Part shown: one piece after another, positions 36,581 to 53,443 of the stretch
Layout of the letters: every line of letters begins with the position of its first letter
How positions within the stretch are numbered: the first letter of the stretch is position 1
Origin: Xiphias gladius
Taxonomy: Eukaryota > Chordata > Actinopteri > Istiophoriformes > Xiphiidae
Assembly (NCBI RefSeq): GCF_016859285.1
Contig: NC_053407.1
Span: 17,324,632-17,388,631, forward strand
Direction: 5' to 3'
Length of the DNA: 64,000 nt
Translations under genes and position numbers: made by a program
The notes under the pieces: generated by a model
Databases searched by the model: none
The model's input: only the letters and a program-made list of their open reading frames with translations
What the model was told of the DNA's origin: nothing

Positions 36581-37790
36581 AATGTTATAGCATTGGCTTC
36601 TTTTTGTATTATTTTGTGACAAATAAATATATTTAAATGTTTATTGCCTGTTATTGGCCATTTTGGATTCATTTACAAACATCTATGATCTGAAATACCA
36701 AAAGCAATGCATTTTTTTTTAATGAGAAGAAATTGCAGTCATTACCAAGCAAAAAATGTGGAATCACCTGACAAAATAGTAATATCCAATACCTGTATAT
36801 TATATACAGATTAATGTCTAGACGCAACAGCTGTGAAGGCAATCTGTGAACCCAATTCATTAAAGCCAAAAGAAGACACCATAAACGAATTTAATAAAAA
36901 CATCTCGTCACAAGGGCCACTTACCATGTGTGTCCAAAGCTGTCAGCCACATCTTATGGATGAAGATGAATAAATGAACCTTGTGTTGAGAACTTGTTAA
37001 ACTGCTATTTCCAAGGTAAAAAAAAAACAAAAAAACCTTCAAGCTCAACAGAAGACAAAGTTTTGATAATAAACACCTTCAAGGTCCTCCACGAAATATT
37101 TTTGTCATGAATTCCACATTCAAGTCTGTCTGGAACACATTGTTCACTCAAAACTGAGCATTTTCCCAAGTAGGGGTTGGCCTTAATTCCTCTTGTGTTC
37201 TGTTCATCCACTTGGTGACAAGCCTGACAACGAGTACATAGTTTTCCTGATCAAAAGCTCCTTATTACTTTTTGGAACTTGTCATGAAACCATTGCTGAG
37301 TAAAGCTCTTTCAAAGATTTTGTATTATATAAGAAGATTGTGAGAAAAGCTGGAACAGGCAGTTATTTACAGGAATTTGTAATTGTTTTTTTTTAATGGT
37401 AAAGCTACTTGCTGTTGGTTACATACTGTAACTGTGATGACACATGACACATGTACAACTGACATGCATGGAGACTAAGGCATGGAACTTTTATGTAACT
37501 GATATTCTATATAACACAGAGAGAAACAATAGTGCCAGATTTTCCATAAACAGAATAATGTTATTGAATGAATTGCCATAAAAAAAAATTCACTTTTCAA
37601 CAAGTTTTATATTGTATCTCATGAGGTTTGTCCATTGAGAAAGCGGCCTCACATAGAAAACCAGGAGGAGCAGCAAGGAGGCAGCAAGTGCTACAAAATT
37701 ACAGGGACATTAGTTATTTAAGATAGAATTGTGACAATAACTCACAAAACACCAAACATGCAGTATTTACAGAATTGCCTTCAGTTGTTA
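36581..37790. other. Convergent intergenic region, kti12 and ch25h-like
   Basis: This holds the kti12 poly(A) signal (36622) and the presumed 3' UTR of the minus-strand ch25h-like gene. It is AT rich. The open frames are short and unlike known proteins. Confidence 0.5.
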
Positions 37791-38654
37791 TCATCTTCTC
37801 ATAGTTTTTTTTTTCAGAGGGACGGTGGTGCCAAAGATTATGTCCCAGTGTCTGAAGAAAGGAGCGTAGTTACTGTTCGGCTTCTGGTGGTGCATGTCAT
37901 GAGCTGGTGCACCACCCAGCAGACCAAAAGGCACCAGATGGTTGAGGGTCCACGGCAGGTTGTAGCCTATGTGGTCCTCCACAGACATCCAGATACTGAA
38001 AATTGTGACGCACCATGTGGTCAGCGGGTGACACTTCAAAAGAACAGGGTCCTGGTTGCTCCAGACGCCCACAGTCATCAGCTCCGGGATGCTGAGCTGC
38101 TCCGTTGACCACGAGAAAGGTGCCATGTATTCATGGTGGATTGCATGGATCCACCGGTAAAGCTGTGGGTGCTTGTGATGTATGAAATGCCAAATGTAGT
38201 ACTGAGTGTCAAAGAGTAGAAGTACAGCCAGTCCATCAATAAATACCTCATACAGCGAAGGAGCCTCCTGTGGCAGTGCTGGTGCTGGCAATATGAACAT
38301 GCCAATGAATACACTTGGGAGAACAAAGAAGATGTGGTTATACAGCGCTGTATTGAAGCTCTTAGCCATCATTCCCAGTGTTGGCTGCCTGTCTGGTTGG
38401 ATCTTGTACTGATACATTAAGGGCACCTTTTCTCCCAAGAGATCCAGTACAGCAAAAGGTATACTGAAGAAGAAATAGCTGGAAAAAGCAAGTAGGACTG
38501 GGAAAAAAGGAGATGAAATGAGAGGCCGGTGGTGAAAAAGCAAATAGTCCCAGAAAGGCTGCAGCAGACAGTCTGAGGCCCTGGAGCAGACTGTCTGCTC
38601 CAGGTGAGCTGCAGAGGCAGTGAGCGGCAGAGGCAGCCCACTGATGTTCAACAT
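37791..38654 (-). CDS. ch25hl: Cholesterol 25-hydroxylase-like protein, intact copy
   Basis: Di-iron membrane enzyme of the sterol desaturase/hydroxylase family, expected in the ER, adding a hydroxyl to a sterol side chain. It is a single exon, as usual for CH25H genes, of 287 residues; human CH25H has 272. The start is the ATG at 38654 giving MLNISGLPL; the codon five positions upstream is TTG, not ATG. It has several hydrophobic segments. The three histidine boxes are HFIHH (156-160), HAIHH (170-174) and HDMHH (252-256). The conserved end NYAPFFRHWDIIFGT is present. LQPFWD, YKIQPD, SVEDHIGYNLPW and VPFGLLGG align with human CH25H. The exact sterol substrate is not shown by sequence. Confidence 0.92.
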   Translation of the reverse strand: MLNISGLPLPLTASAAHLEQTVCSRASDCLLQPFWDYLLFHHRPLISSPFFPVLLAFSSYFFFSIPFAVLDLLGEKVPLMYQYKIQPDRQPTLGMMAKSFNTALYNHIFFVLPSVFIGMFILPAPALPQEAPSLYEVFIDGLAVLLLFDTQYYIWHFIHHKHPQLYRWIHAIHHEYMAPFSWSTEQLSIPELMTVGVWSNQDPVLLKCHPLTTWCVTIFSIWMSVEDHIGYNLPWTLNHLVPFGLLGGAPAHDMHHQKPNSNYAPFFRHWDIIFGTTVPLKKKTMRR

Positions 38655-39568
38655 TTCGCTGTGGCACAATGAAAGCTGCTGCTGCTGCGAGTCTCATGAG
38701 CAAAAAAATGTTCTGCCTTTATATAGTGGAGTTCAACAGAATGGTCTTTGCTCTCAATCGGAACACACCAGCAGTTTTTTTTTTTTTCCCCCCCCAGCAG
38801 CTGAATATTGGCAGACCTTGACCAGACGATTAACAAAAAAATACAAAGAACATGTACTAAACACAAGCTCGAGACTCACTTTATCAACCAGTACAAGGCC
38901 GACATTTTTTAACCTATGGAACGAAGGAAGGGACAAAAACGCTTTTGTATGAGTAAAATACCGCCCAACTTCCAACATTTCCAGCTTTCTAATCTGAGAA
39001 GCAGAACAGACTCTTATATTGTCCTACAGAAATTTCTCCTCATCTTAAAACTGAACCACACACAACCACTTAATTAAGCGTTGATGCAACTGTTCACATG
39101 GCATGTAAATGGTGACTTTGGATACCTCATGCTGATGTATTCTAAAATGGTCAGACACAAGTCTACATTTCGTATTTTTAGTCCATAGATAACTTAAAGC
39201 AGTGTGTACCTCTTTTTTGTACTGTCCATTCTCCTACTGTAAGCGGAATAACCGGGACAGTTAGATCAGAACGCAGGACTACATGAATTGACCAGCTTAT
39301 CTTTTAATACACTGGGCCATCTGATCAAATGACCTGCATGAATTCCTTTCTCAACAGGGTTCTGAAAAAATGACTTCAAGACTCCAACTCGATCCACAAT
39401 AATTCCTCAGACTTTAAATGTCAGATCGGAATATTAACACTTTCACACTCACACTGAATTATCATAACAACATGATTTATTGGGGAAATAGACAATTTCA
39501 TTGAAACCATGGTTCATGTGTCATAATATCTGTTCACAAACTAATGCAATAATGCTTTTCTTCACCAG
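38655..39568. other. Promoter side of ch25h-like gene and 3' UTR of CCCH/CHY gene
   Basis: This holds the upstream DNA of the minus-strand ch25h-like gene and, at its right, the short 3' UTR of the next minus-strand gene. That gene's poly(A) signal reads TTTATT at 39476-39481, about 90 bases past its stop. A T/C homopolymer tract lies at about 38775-38798. No coding region was recognised. Confidence 0.55.
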
Positions 39569-42500
39569 CTACTTCTTTTCACTGGCTGCCTTCCTTGAAA
39601 CCGTTTTGTTGGTGTTGGCATATTTTTGTCGATCGTTTCTGAAGGGAAAAGAAAAACAAATTCTTAACCTTTTAACAACTGAAAGAAATGTCTTCTTTGA
39701 TGAATAAAATGTTTCTTCTACTACCATTTTCGGTAATGTTAACAATACACTTTGAAAAATCTGGACCTTCTTGTCTTTATGTAGGTGTACCTGCACATTT
39801 TGACTCTGTTTCTGCATCCCAGTCCTCCCTCCCAGTGTCTTGTGCCTGTGCCTCTCGTCATCATGCTCCCACAGCTGAGGCAAGGCTTTCTATTGCCGTA
39901 GGGCTGCAACGACACACATGGTAGGGATTACATTCAAAAAATGTTCCCACTCAGAGTGAAAGCCTGATATCGGCCTTATGCATTCATGCTTCCAGCTGGA
40001 ACCAAATTGTGGATTTTTTAATGAATTAATTAAGTGAGCCAATCAAGACAGCTCTCTAACTCTTCCTCTCTGCTTTTTGCCTGATATCGTTTCTGCCTTC
40101 TTTAATAAACAGTTTAAGGTTTCCTGCCTACCTGCCATGTCATGTCTATAGCTCACCTGTTCTTTGGCACAGTAGCCACAGATCATCCTGGTGGCGAGTT
40201 CCATGGGGTGATCCTGGTCCTCATCGTGGCACACATCACAGGGGTAAGCCCGGCCACAGCAGGGAAACCTAACAACGTGGGTACAAAGCTTTCGCCAATT
40301 TTTTCCTCAAAGCCCACATATCAGACATGTGAAATGAGATAGGATGCACGGATGATACCTTAGCCAGCGATGGCTTTGTTTGTAATGTTTGCATGTTCCC
40401 TTTTCCGGCAGTGGCTTCCCCTTTTGGACAGCAGGGTCTCTAATCGTCTTATAATTAACGGCACTTGAAACTGCACAAACGGAGAGAAAAAAAATCAAAT
40501 TATATTAATCTTTGAGGTCTGTTTAAGTACAGTAAACATATTTAAGTCTGTATATGTATAACACTCATATTTAGAAGGTTTTCTTGCATTGCGTAGCTTT
40601 TTAACAATGTGAGGTAACAATGGACAAGGAGCCAGCCGTGCCACTTTGTTGCTGCATGATCTTAAACCTTTGCTGATCCCTGTGACAGAAAATGTAGGTG
40701 TGCTTTGACCTGTTTTGTGGGCGCGTGGCTGAATATACTGGAATCTTGTGCTCTCAGCCAGGATACTGAGTTTGCTGTGGCAGTGTTCACAATTAAACTC
40801 CTTTGTTTGTCCATAGGCAAGGTTCTGATGAAAAAAGAAAAAAAAAAAAAAAATTATTTCAGAGACAGTCAGAGCTCATAAAGACATATTTCACTTATTT
40901 TTGGTGTCGTTTCACAATGTTGATATTCACACAAAAAACTTGCAGCAATAAGGAGAACATGTCTAATTACCTGCACAAGGCACTCCTGGGAGCAGCTGAG
41001 GCAGCCCACAATAAGTTCACAGTCCTGAAGCACGAGGTCAGCAGGTGCAGCGTTGTGAAGGTCCAGGTATCCCAGGACATCACTGTAATGGTGCAGCATG
41101 CAGGGCCTGAATGCAGCATTGATGCTTGTATTGCACTTATCACACTGAGCTGTGCAGGCTGTCCTTCCAGTGAGTGTCAGGTCTGCAGTTACCTTACACC
41201 TGCAGACAGGGCACATACAGCAGAGTCAGGTTTACAACTGAGGATCAGATCGTACTCTTAAAAAAAAAAAAAAAAAATTAAGTTTTTGTTGTGGTTATCG
41301 AATTTTTGTTGTTTTTCTTTACCTATTACACTGAAGACAAACTGTAATCTGTTGGGCGACTACGGTGGCTGTGTTCTCTCCCAGCCTCAGTCCCAGCACC
41401 TTCACCTCAGTGCCTCTGCGGGGATCACTGATCTTAATGTTCTCCACCAGATGACAAGCGTCCTCTTGCTGCTGCTGCTCATCATCACAGCCTGGATGCA
41501 AAGGCGTTCTTCCCTCCACTGACCTCTCGCCTTCTGTCTTTTCCAGTTTTCCGTCATTGCTGGCATCCTCATCTGAATCTGCAGCAGCAGTGGAGTCAGA
41601 GGCACGGTGAGATGAGTGATCATTTTCTGATTTTTCACACACTGTTGTCTGCAGCTCGTGGTATGGTATAAACTGCAGTCCAGCCTTCTCTAAGTCAACG
41701 TCTTTTTTCAACTGCAAAACAAATCCAAATGAATGTGTTATAATTAGCACTAAGCAAAATAGGCAGGTTATAAAGGCAGTTATTTACAGGTCAGTAAATT
41801 CAAAGGGAGGACATATTCACAATCATCTGCTGTTCAAGCAGGTTGTAGTCTAACCTGCCTGGCTCCTTCAGTGAACAGTCTCTCCAAACTGCGATCTAGC
41901 CAGCGAAGAAAAGGCCGAAAGAGCAGCTCTGCCTTTCCCAGAAGCTGATTGGTTGCATGCTTGGCCTGAAGCCACTCCAAAGATGCCTGTTGTACATGTC
42001 TGCACTGGCAGAGACATTATAAAAATGACTGCAAAATATTAAATATTAAAATAAATTGAAAATGATTTTACCTTGCCATTACTGGTGGCAGATCCTGATC
42101 CAATGGTATATCCAAAGTGAATATCTAAGGAAAATGTATAAAGGTTGTGAGGAACTGTTTTGTTTATGTCTATTACTTAAATATATTGAAGAACACTTAG
42201 TGGTAGTTTTTACCTCCTGTGGGTAGTTGTCTGGGAAGCTCACCATGATGTCAGTTTCTTTCAGATCAAAAGGCTATGAGTTAGAATATAGGGGGTCAGT
42301 ATATTTCCATGTAAAACTGTATTCAATCAAAGGGCTTATGTTTTATCCTATATATTGAGGTCAGTGTCTTAGAATCACCAAGTGTGAATAGTGGAATACC
42401 AAATATAACTTTCCAATTCCTTGCTATCAAGTGCACCAACATTGCCAAGTTTTAATCACTGCTTTACCCCTGTTCCCTAATAAAAAATAAGCTTAATTCA

Positions 42501-43352
42501 ATCTCAGTGGTGCAGCTTGATACAAATCCTGCGTTTTCCTGTGCTAATTAACAATTACGCCATGGATGCTGTCTTAATATTGTAGGAATATTTGAATACT
42601 TTATTAATTTGTGGAGAGGGTTCCGTGTTTGTCTCTAAACAACAGCAATACATTTTCACTTTGTATTACAGAAGTAATACGTAGGTGGATTTTTCCCTAA
42701 ACTCGTGGGGGAGGAGTAGAGATAGAAAGTAGAAGAAAATGTTTACCCAGTCTGGATCAGTGGCCTCTACAGTCACCCTGTAATAAGTAACTTTGCCATC
42801 ACTGCGTTCCTGAACAATAAGCTGGTCTTTGGGAAAACGCTTCTTCAACTGTTTGATTTCGGTGTCTCGTAGCTGCTTGGCGACATCCTCTGTCAGATCA
42901 CACAGCCTGACGTCCTGGAGGATGCTGGGGCGGGATACTGGTGGCATTCTCTGAGCGGGTCTTGTCTGACTGCCAGAAACAGGCAGCTCATCCACCGGGG
43001 GGAGCTGAGGTGGATGCCAGAAGCGACACCTGTCCTCCATGGTGCAGTGGCCTGAGATAAAGTAGCGACATGGGCGGCGCCCAGCTGAAGGGCCAGCCCT
43101 AGAGTTATTAGCAGGAAGAGGCCCTTGCCCTACATTTCCTCCAGGATCCTCTGAGTTTGGACGTGTGGCATTTGACTGGCTGGGTGTCCTGACTGTTTTC
43201 ATCACTTGAGCACTGGTGTCATCTCTTACATGTAGAAATTTACATCTCTTCCCAAAACTGCAGTGTCTCCCTTGAGAGAAGAAGCGGCACAGTTGCTGTG
43301 TATGACGAACTGGCTCTGATTCACCTGTTCTCCCTTCCTCACCATTCTCCAT
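39569..43352 (-). CDS. CCCH-type, RWD-like and CHY-type zinc finger protein
   Basis: Coding exons in transcript order: 43352-42747, 42273-42214, 42124-42072, 41999-41855, 41711-41323, 41199-40971, 40824-40710, 40470-40359, 40268-40157, 39903-39791, 39638-39569. They join in frame to 667 residues. A non-coding first exon probably ends at 43873. Two CCCH fingers are visible: C22-C31-C37-H41 and C95-C103-C109-H113. They are followed by an RWD-like fold (about 185-300; DIMVSFPDNYPQEIFTLDIP has the YP signature). Next come an acidic linker, two Cys-rich exons, and a C-terminal CHY zinc finger (about 557-640: CKHY, RWLRFPCCG, CDVCHDEDQDH, CGYC, HWEGG). The CCCH pair suggests RNA binding. CHY fingers occur in Hot13 and RCHY1-type proteins. 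I do not recognise a named orthologue and assign no function. Confidence 0.88.
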
Positions 43353-44066
43353 TGTTTTTAAACACCTGAATGAATAAATACAGTTACACAGATTATTGAG
43401 ATGCACCTACGTCTTAAACACTAAGGAGCATTGTCATGTTGAAATAGGCAAGGACCTTCCCCAAAATGCTGCCACACAGTTGGAAGAACATTATTGTGTA
43501 AAAGAGTGGTTCTCCACAAATTTTGGCTTGGTTATTTTCCTTCTCTGATCGTTTAATATAAATAATCTGTAGAGGCCCGAGGAAGAGAAAGTATCCAGTA
43601 TTTCACAAGAAAAAAAAAAAAGCAAAATCTGAGACTGAGGTATGTATACAGCGGTGTCCACATATCTTTGGCTGTATAGTGTAGCTTTATGGCCAGGGCA
43701 AAGTATCAGCATCTACTACAATGTTAAACGGCCTAGTAGTATTATAACATAAGAAGGGACCCACGTTAGCTGTCCACTTAGCTAGCTAAACTTTACGTAC
43801 AGTTGTCGAGAACTTCCTACTGTTGTCCCTTAATTCAAATCAAAGGACTGACAGTTGAAAGATGTCTTTACCTGAAATATACGCAAGGGTCCGCGCAAAG
43901 TTTTATTCCGTGTGACCTGCGACCTGCCAAGTGACTCCACCGTTAGGTGTTACAACGTGTTGGTGCGCGTAACCAAACAGCTTAATAGTTTTGCGTCATT
44001 ACGTGCTACGAGAAGTTCCGAATCGGTAAGGGTGGCAAAAGGGTCCACACCAAACCAGAGTGTCAC
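43353..44066 (-). other. 5' UTR, first intron and promoter of the CCCH/CHY gene
   Basis: The acceptor CATTCAG lies just before the coding exon, and a donor (TTTCAG|GTAAAG) read on the minus strand at 43873 marks a non-coding first exon. Upstream DNA to 44066 is GC richer than its surroundings and contains TGCGTCAT- and ACGTG-like boxes near 43992-44006. These are promoter candidates only. Confidence 0.45.
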
Positions 44067-44610
44067 GTGTAGCGGTTATGGAGATTTTAGTTACAGGTTG
44101 TCGAAAGGCGAAAGGTCCTCGGTTGTACACTGGATAGAATTTTGTTTTGTCGCCCTCTATAGTCTGGGAGGTTCACAATTTATTCTTGACCCCAATGTCA
44201 GCATATCACAAGATCTTTATTAGTAGATGGAGTTTGCCCCGCTGTAACGGACTGGTAGATTGCCTTTTTTTTTTTTTTGCAAGCTTAAGAGACGTGTCAT
44301 CCATGTTGGCTGAAAAGATTCAAAGTTCATTCTTGGACTGAGAAAACAATTGTGCCACAAAGTCCGCTTAGTACACTGTAAATCCCGATATAATAATTTA
44401 ATCAACTAATCTTTTCTCATGAATTTAATGTATAATCTTTTAAGTGTTAAGAAAAACTGTGAATTTGAAGTCCACGACAACAGGGCAAACTCCAACTGCT
44501 GATGAAGGTCATGTGACCTGATTGAAAAAATTCAAGAGCAGCTGCTAAATGGACCTCCTGGTGAGATATTTGTCTCAACATTTCCTTCCTCTTTTTCAAA
44601 GTAAACATAC
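44067..44610. repeat. Mosaic segment R1, left copy
   Basis: About 544 bases nearly identical to 46001-46542, in the same orientation. By eye there are about eight substitutions and a poly-T length difference. It lies directly upstream of the CCCH/CHY gene promoter. No coding content was recognised. Confidence 0.92.
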
Positions 44611-44618
44611 TGCGTGTC

Positions 44619-45585
44619 TTGCATGTCTATGTCTCTATAGAGGATCACTGTGGCTATGATTTCCCCTGGTCCACATCACGTCTGATACCGTTTGGCATCT
44701 ATGGAGGGCCCAGCAAGCATGATGTGCACCATCAAAAAGCCCAACACCAACTTTGCACCACATTTTAGCCACCGGAACAAAATATTTGGGACACATGCTG
44801 ATTTGGGCTTCTCTACCCCTATAAAATAGAGGGCTGTTACACTTTTGGTAGAAGCTATAGATAGAGACCTGTATTTTTAATATTTCTGTGTTTGTTCTTC
44901 CAAATTATCTGCACATTATAATGTGAAGAGGGGGGCGTTGAAGAGAAATCTACATTTTCCCTCACAAACAAATGGAGGCATGCTACTGTATCGTATTTGA
45001 AAAACAACATAGTCAAAATAAGATGTGTGAGAGTTTCCTGCAGCTTTTACGATAATGAGCAAATCTGTTAATCAGATCTCAAAAAAAGTATCATTTGAAC
45101 TTTTCGCACAATCTAAATAATACCTAAATGCGTCCGTCTCCCAGTGTATCTGGTTTCTTTACTCTGAAAGCGATCCTGAGCTTTAGACTTGATTTACATC
45201 ACATTCTTCCTCATGTAAATAATCCATCCTTTGAGCCACCAGTGTGATGTTTCATGTAATCTAATTTCAATTTAATTTTAATTTTTATTTCACTGTTTTT
45301 TCAAGCACAGAGAAAAAAAATAATTTGATTACAGTGACCACTGACTCGGGAATTGTGGGTTTTAACTCTGTTAGTTTAACAATAAATGACCTTAAATCTG
45401 GATTTCTATTTTGACACCAGTGTGCCTCTTGTATTTTTGAGGTCATGTAACCTGATCATTAATCCCAGACTGGTACTGATACTCTAAATATAAAATGTTT
45501 TATGTATGAGGGAGAAGAAAGTAAAAGTCAAATTATATATCCCAGCTCTAGATGTCAGCAAAGCACTCCAATTTCCATTTCGACT
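44619..45585 (+). pseudogene. Duplicated 3' end of ch25h-like gene (R2 copy)
   Basis: A copy of 47853-48816: the last roughly 60 codons of the second ch25h-like gene plus about 760 bases of 3' flank, with about 15 differences by eye. The gene body and promoter are absent, so it is a fragment. It shares the extra base of its source in the poly-A stretch after the HDVHH box. In the conserved tail it has also drifted where the source still encodes HFSHWDNIFGT (here H-R-N-K instead of H-W-D-N). Confidence 0.9.
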
Positions 45586-45999
45586 ATTCTGCTTAAACCA
45601 CTACAATTACAGTTCAGTTTTGGTTAAAACATCTACTTTCACCAGCAGTATTCTGTCAAGAAATAGTAGACACCACGGCCCAAATGACACAGCAGGTTTT
45701 TGGGTGTAAACCATGAAACTTAAGTGGCTTTGGCTTAGCTGATCCTTCTTTTAAGAATCAAACCTTGTAATCCCCTTTAGTATGTGGGATATATTGAGTA
45801 GTTATAGTGGACACAAGATAGATTTTGTCCTATAGCTGTTTTGTTTGTCTTTTTCTCAACAGTCTACTGTAGGTATTTTTTAGAATTTGCTTTGCTGATT
45901 ATGTAGGAACATCAAAACTCAAGAATGTAAATAAAATGTGAGGTGGAAGTTTGAAATCAAATGAGTGTGTTTTCTGATTTATTGTTTCATATGAATTTA
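45583..45999 (+). repeat. Duplicated end of the tspan3 3' UTR (R3 copy)
   Basis: About 416 bases matching 53884-54300 in the same orientation with roughly 2 % differences, including the tspan3 poly(A) signal. It is joined to R2 by a shared ACT. It is not followed by a poly(A) tail, which argues against origin from a processed transcript. Confidence 0.9.
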
Positions 46000-46000
46000 T

Positions 46001-46542
46001 GTGTAGCGCTTATGGAGATTTTAGTTACAGGCTGTCGAAAGGCGAAAGGTCCTCGGTTGTACACTAGATGGAATTTTGTTTTGTCACCCTCTATAGTCTG
46101 GGAGGTTCACAATTTATTCTTGACCCCAATGTCAGCATATCACAAGATCTTTATTAGTAGATGGAGTTTGCCCCGCTGTAACGGACTGGTAGATTGCCTT
46201 TTTTTTTTTTGCAAGCTTAAGAGACGTGTCATCCATGTTGGCTGAAAAGATTCAAAGTTCATTCTTGGACTGAGAAAACAATTGTGCCACAAAGTCCGCT
46301 TAGTACACTGTAAATCCCGATATAATAATTTAATCAACTAATCTTTTCTCATGAATTTAATGTATAATCTTTTAAGTGTTAAGAAAAACTGTGAATTTGA
46401 AGTCCACGACAACAGGGCAAACTCCAACTGCTGATGAAGGTCATGTGACCTGATTGAAAAAATTCAAGAGCAGCTGCTAAATGGACCTCCTGGTGAGATA
46501 TTTGTCTCAACACTTCCTTCCTCTTTTTCACAGTAAACATAC
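46001..46542. repeat. Mosaic segment R1, right copy
   Basis: Second copy of R1 (44067-44610), directly following R3. It is joined through a shared TGTAGCG. After 46542 the sequence continues with DNA that has no match to the start of R2. Confidence 0.92.
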
Positions 46543-47171
46543 AGTAGGCCTGCTGCAGCAGCGGGCCTGTTGAGCTGTTCAAGTGGAAGTTTCAAACATC
46601 AGAATGATGAATAATCAAAGCTGTTGTACTTTCTCATAAATTCAAGATTCACTTTATACATGTAAAAACTGAGTATATCACTTGATTACTCCTGACATGT
46701 ATAGGGTATACGATGTATTATTATTTATATTATATTGGTATATAATATTTATATTATATTTATATTGCTATGTTATGTTTTTATTGAAAGTGTGACTTGT
46801 ATGCTGTTTGTGTCTCCCGTTTTAAAAATATTCCTGTCTTCCTTTTAGCACCTTGTTCTTTGTGGGTCTTTCTGTCTTTAAATGACAGAGTGAACTATAC
46901 AAAAATTTCAGTAGGCTTGTATCTGTGTAAAATGGCAAATAAAGTCACTTGATCAGAGATATAGCTCTAATAGAAAGGTTGAGCAAAATAGGATTTTCAA
47001 ATCATTTCTCATACTTGAGAAGTTATCGTGGAGAGCTATATGTTACCAGTTACCGAGGGTGTATGAATAATTTGTTTCACCCAGCTTTCACCTGATACCA
47101 CACAGTGAGCAAAGCACAAGCAGACACTCATGGGTGAAGTCTTTACCATAGTCACTGTTTCTGGCTAGAAC
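46543..47171 (+). other. Upstream region of the second ch25h-like gene
   Basis: AT-rich DNA with a TATA/TTATAT-rich stretch at 46715-46765. An AATAAA occurs near 46937. No gene was recognised. The promoter of the ch25h-like gene should lie here. Confidence 0.45.
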
Positions 47172-48035
47172 ATGTACAGTCCTCAGACATTAGGTGTTCG
47201 ATATTCACCTTGTGTTTTTTACTTCAGGCTGGATCTTACAGATACCAGTATAGATCTTTGGATAAGATGCCTAGGAAACAACTCTTTGCTGCAGCCTCTG
47301 TGGGACAGCCTGAGGCTCAGCTACAGAGACTACTTGAGATCTCCACTCTTCCCTGTTGTTCTGACTGTGTCTTCCTACTTTGTCTTGTGCCTTCCCTTCC
47401 TTGCTTGTGACATCATGGGGGGCAGGTGGGCATGGGTCCAGCATTTCAAGATCCAACCTAGCCGACGGCCTACAGCCTCTACACTGCTTAACTGTGCAGG
47501 TGTCACCTTGCACAACCATGTGTTCCTTGTGCTCCCAGCATCACTGGCCCAGTGGGCATGGAGGCCACCTGTGGACCTGCCGGACCAGGCTCCGTCTCTG
47601 CTGGAGCTGATAGCTGGAGTGATAGCCAACCTGCTGCTCTTTGACTTCCAGTACTTCATCTGGCACCTGCTCCATCCCAGGATCCGCTGGCTGTATGCCA
47701 CTTTCCATGCCATCCATCATAATTACTCATCTCCCTTTGCTCTTGCCACTCAGTGTCTCGGCGGCTGGGAGCTGGTCACAGTTGGCTTTTGGACCACCCT
47801 GAATCCTGTGATCCTGCGATGCCATCTTCTCACCACATGGGCCTTCATGGTGTTGCATGTCTATGTCTCTATAGAGGATCACTGTGGCTATGATTTCCCC
47901 TGGTCCACATCACGTTTGATACCGTTTGGCATCTATGGAGGGCCCAGCAAGCATGATGTGCACCATCAGAAAACCCAACACCAACTTTGCACCACACTTC
48001 AGCCACTGGGACAATATATTTGGGACACATGCTGA
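47172..48035 (+). CDS. ch25hl: Cholesterol 25-hydroxylase-like protein, altered copy
   Basis: A second sterol hydroxylase-family gene, single exon, 287 residues from the ATG at 47172. The family core is clear: LLQPLWDSL, SSYFVLCLPF, FKIQPSRRP, SIEDHCGYDFPWSTSRLIPFG. Two features are odd. Histidine box 1 reads HLLHP (166-170) instead of HLLHH, losing a conserved metal-ligand position; boxes 2 (HAIHH) and 3 (HDVHH) are kept. After HDVHHQK, an extra base in the A run at 47970-47973 shifts the frame, so the protein ends QLGQYIWDTC-like rather than in the conserved tail. The other frame still encodes the family ending PNTNFAPHFSHWDNIFGT and then 12 codons to a stop at 48051-48053. It may be decaying, recoded, or affected by a sequence error; the duplicated fragment at 44619 shares the shift. 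The N-terminus is longer than in relatives. Confidence 0.75.
   Translation: MYSPQTLGVRYSPCVFYFRLDLTDTSIDLWIRCLGNNSLLQPLWDSLRLSYRDYLRSPLFPVVLTVSSYFVLCLPFLACDIMGGRWAWVQHFKIQPSRRPTASTLLNCAGVTLHNHVFLVLPASLAQWAWRPPVDLPDQAPSLLELIAGVIANLLLFDFQYFIWHLLHPRIRWLYATFHAIHHNYSSPFALATQCLGGWELVTVGFWTTLNPVILRCHLLTTWAFMVLHVYVSIEDHCGYDFPWSTSRLIPFGIYGGPSKHDVHHQKTQHQLCTTLQPLGQYIWDTC

Positions 48036-53443
<5,408 letters not shown>

Noticed and set aside
38655-38669. Longer start MCHSE for the intact ch25h-like gene
   Set aside because: The codon at that position is TTG, not ATG. The first in-frame ATG is at 38654.
44067-46542. Direct repeats R1 around a 1.4 kb interior, resembling LTRs around an element
   Set aside because: The interior is copied host 3' UTR and gene-end sequence. 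The repeats lack TG...CA ends, and no retroelement coding was seen.
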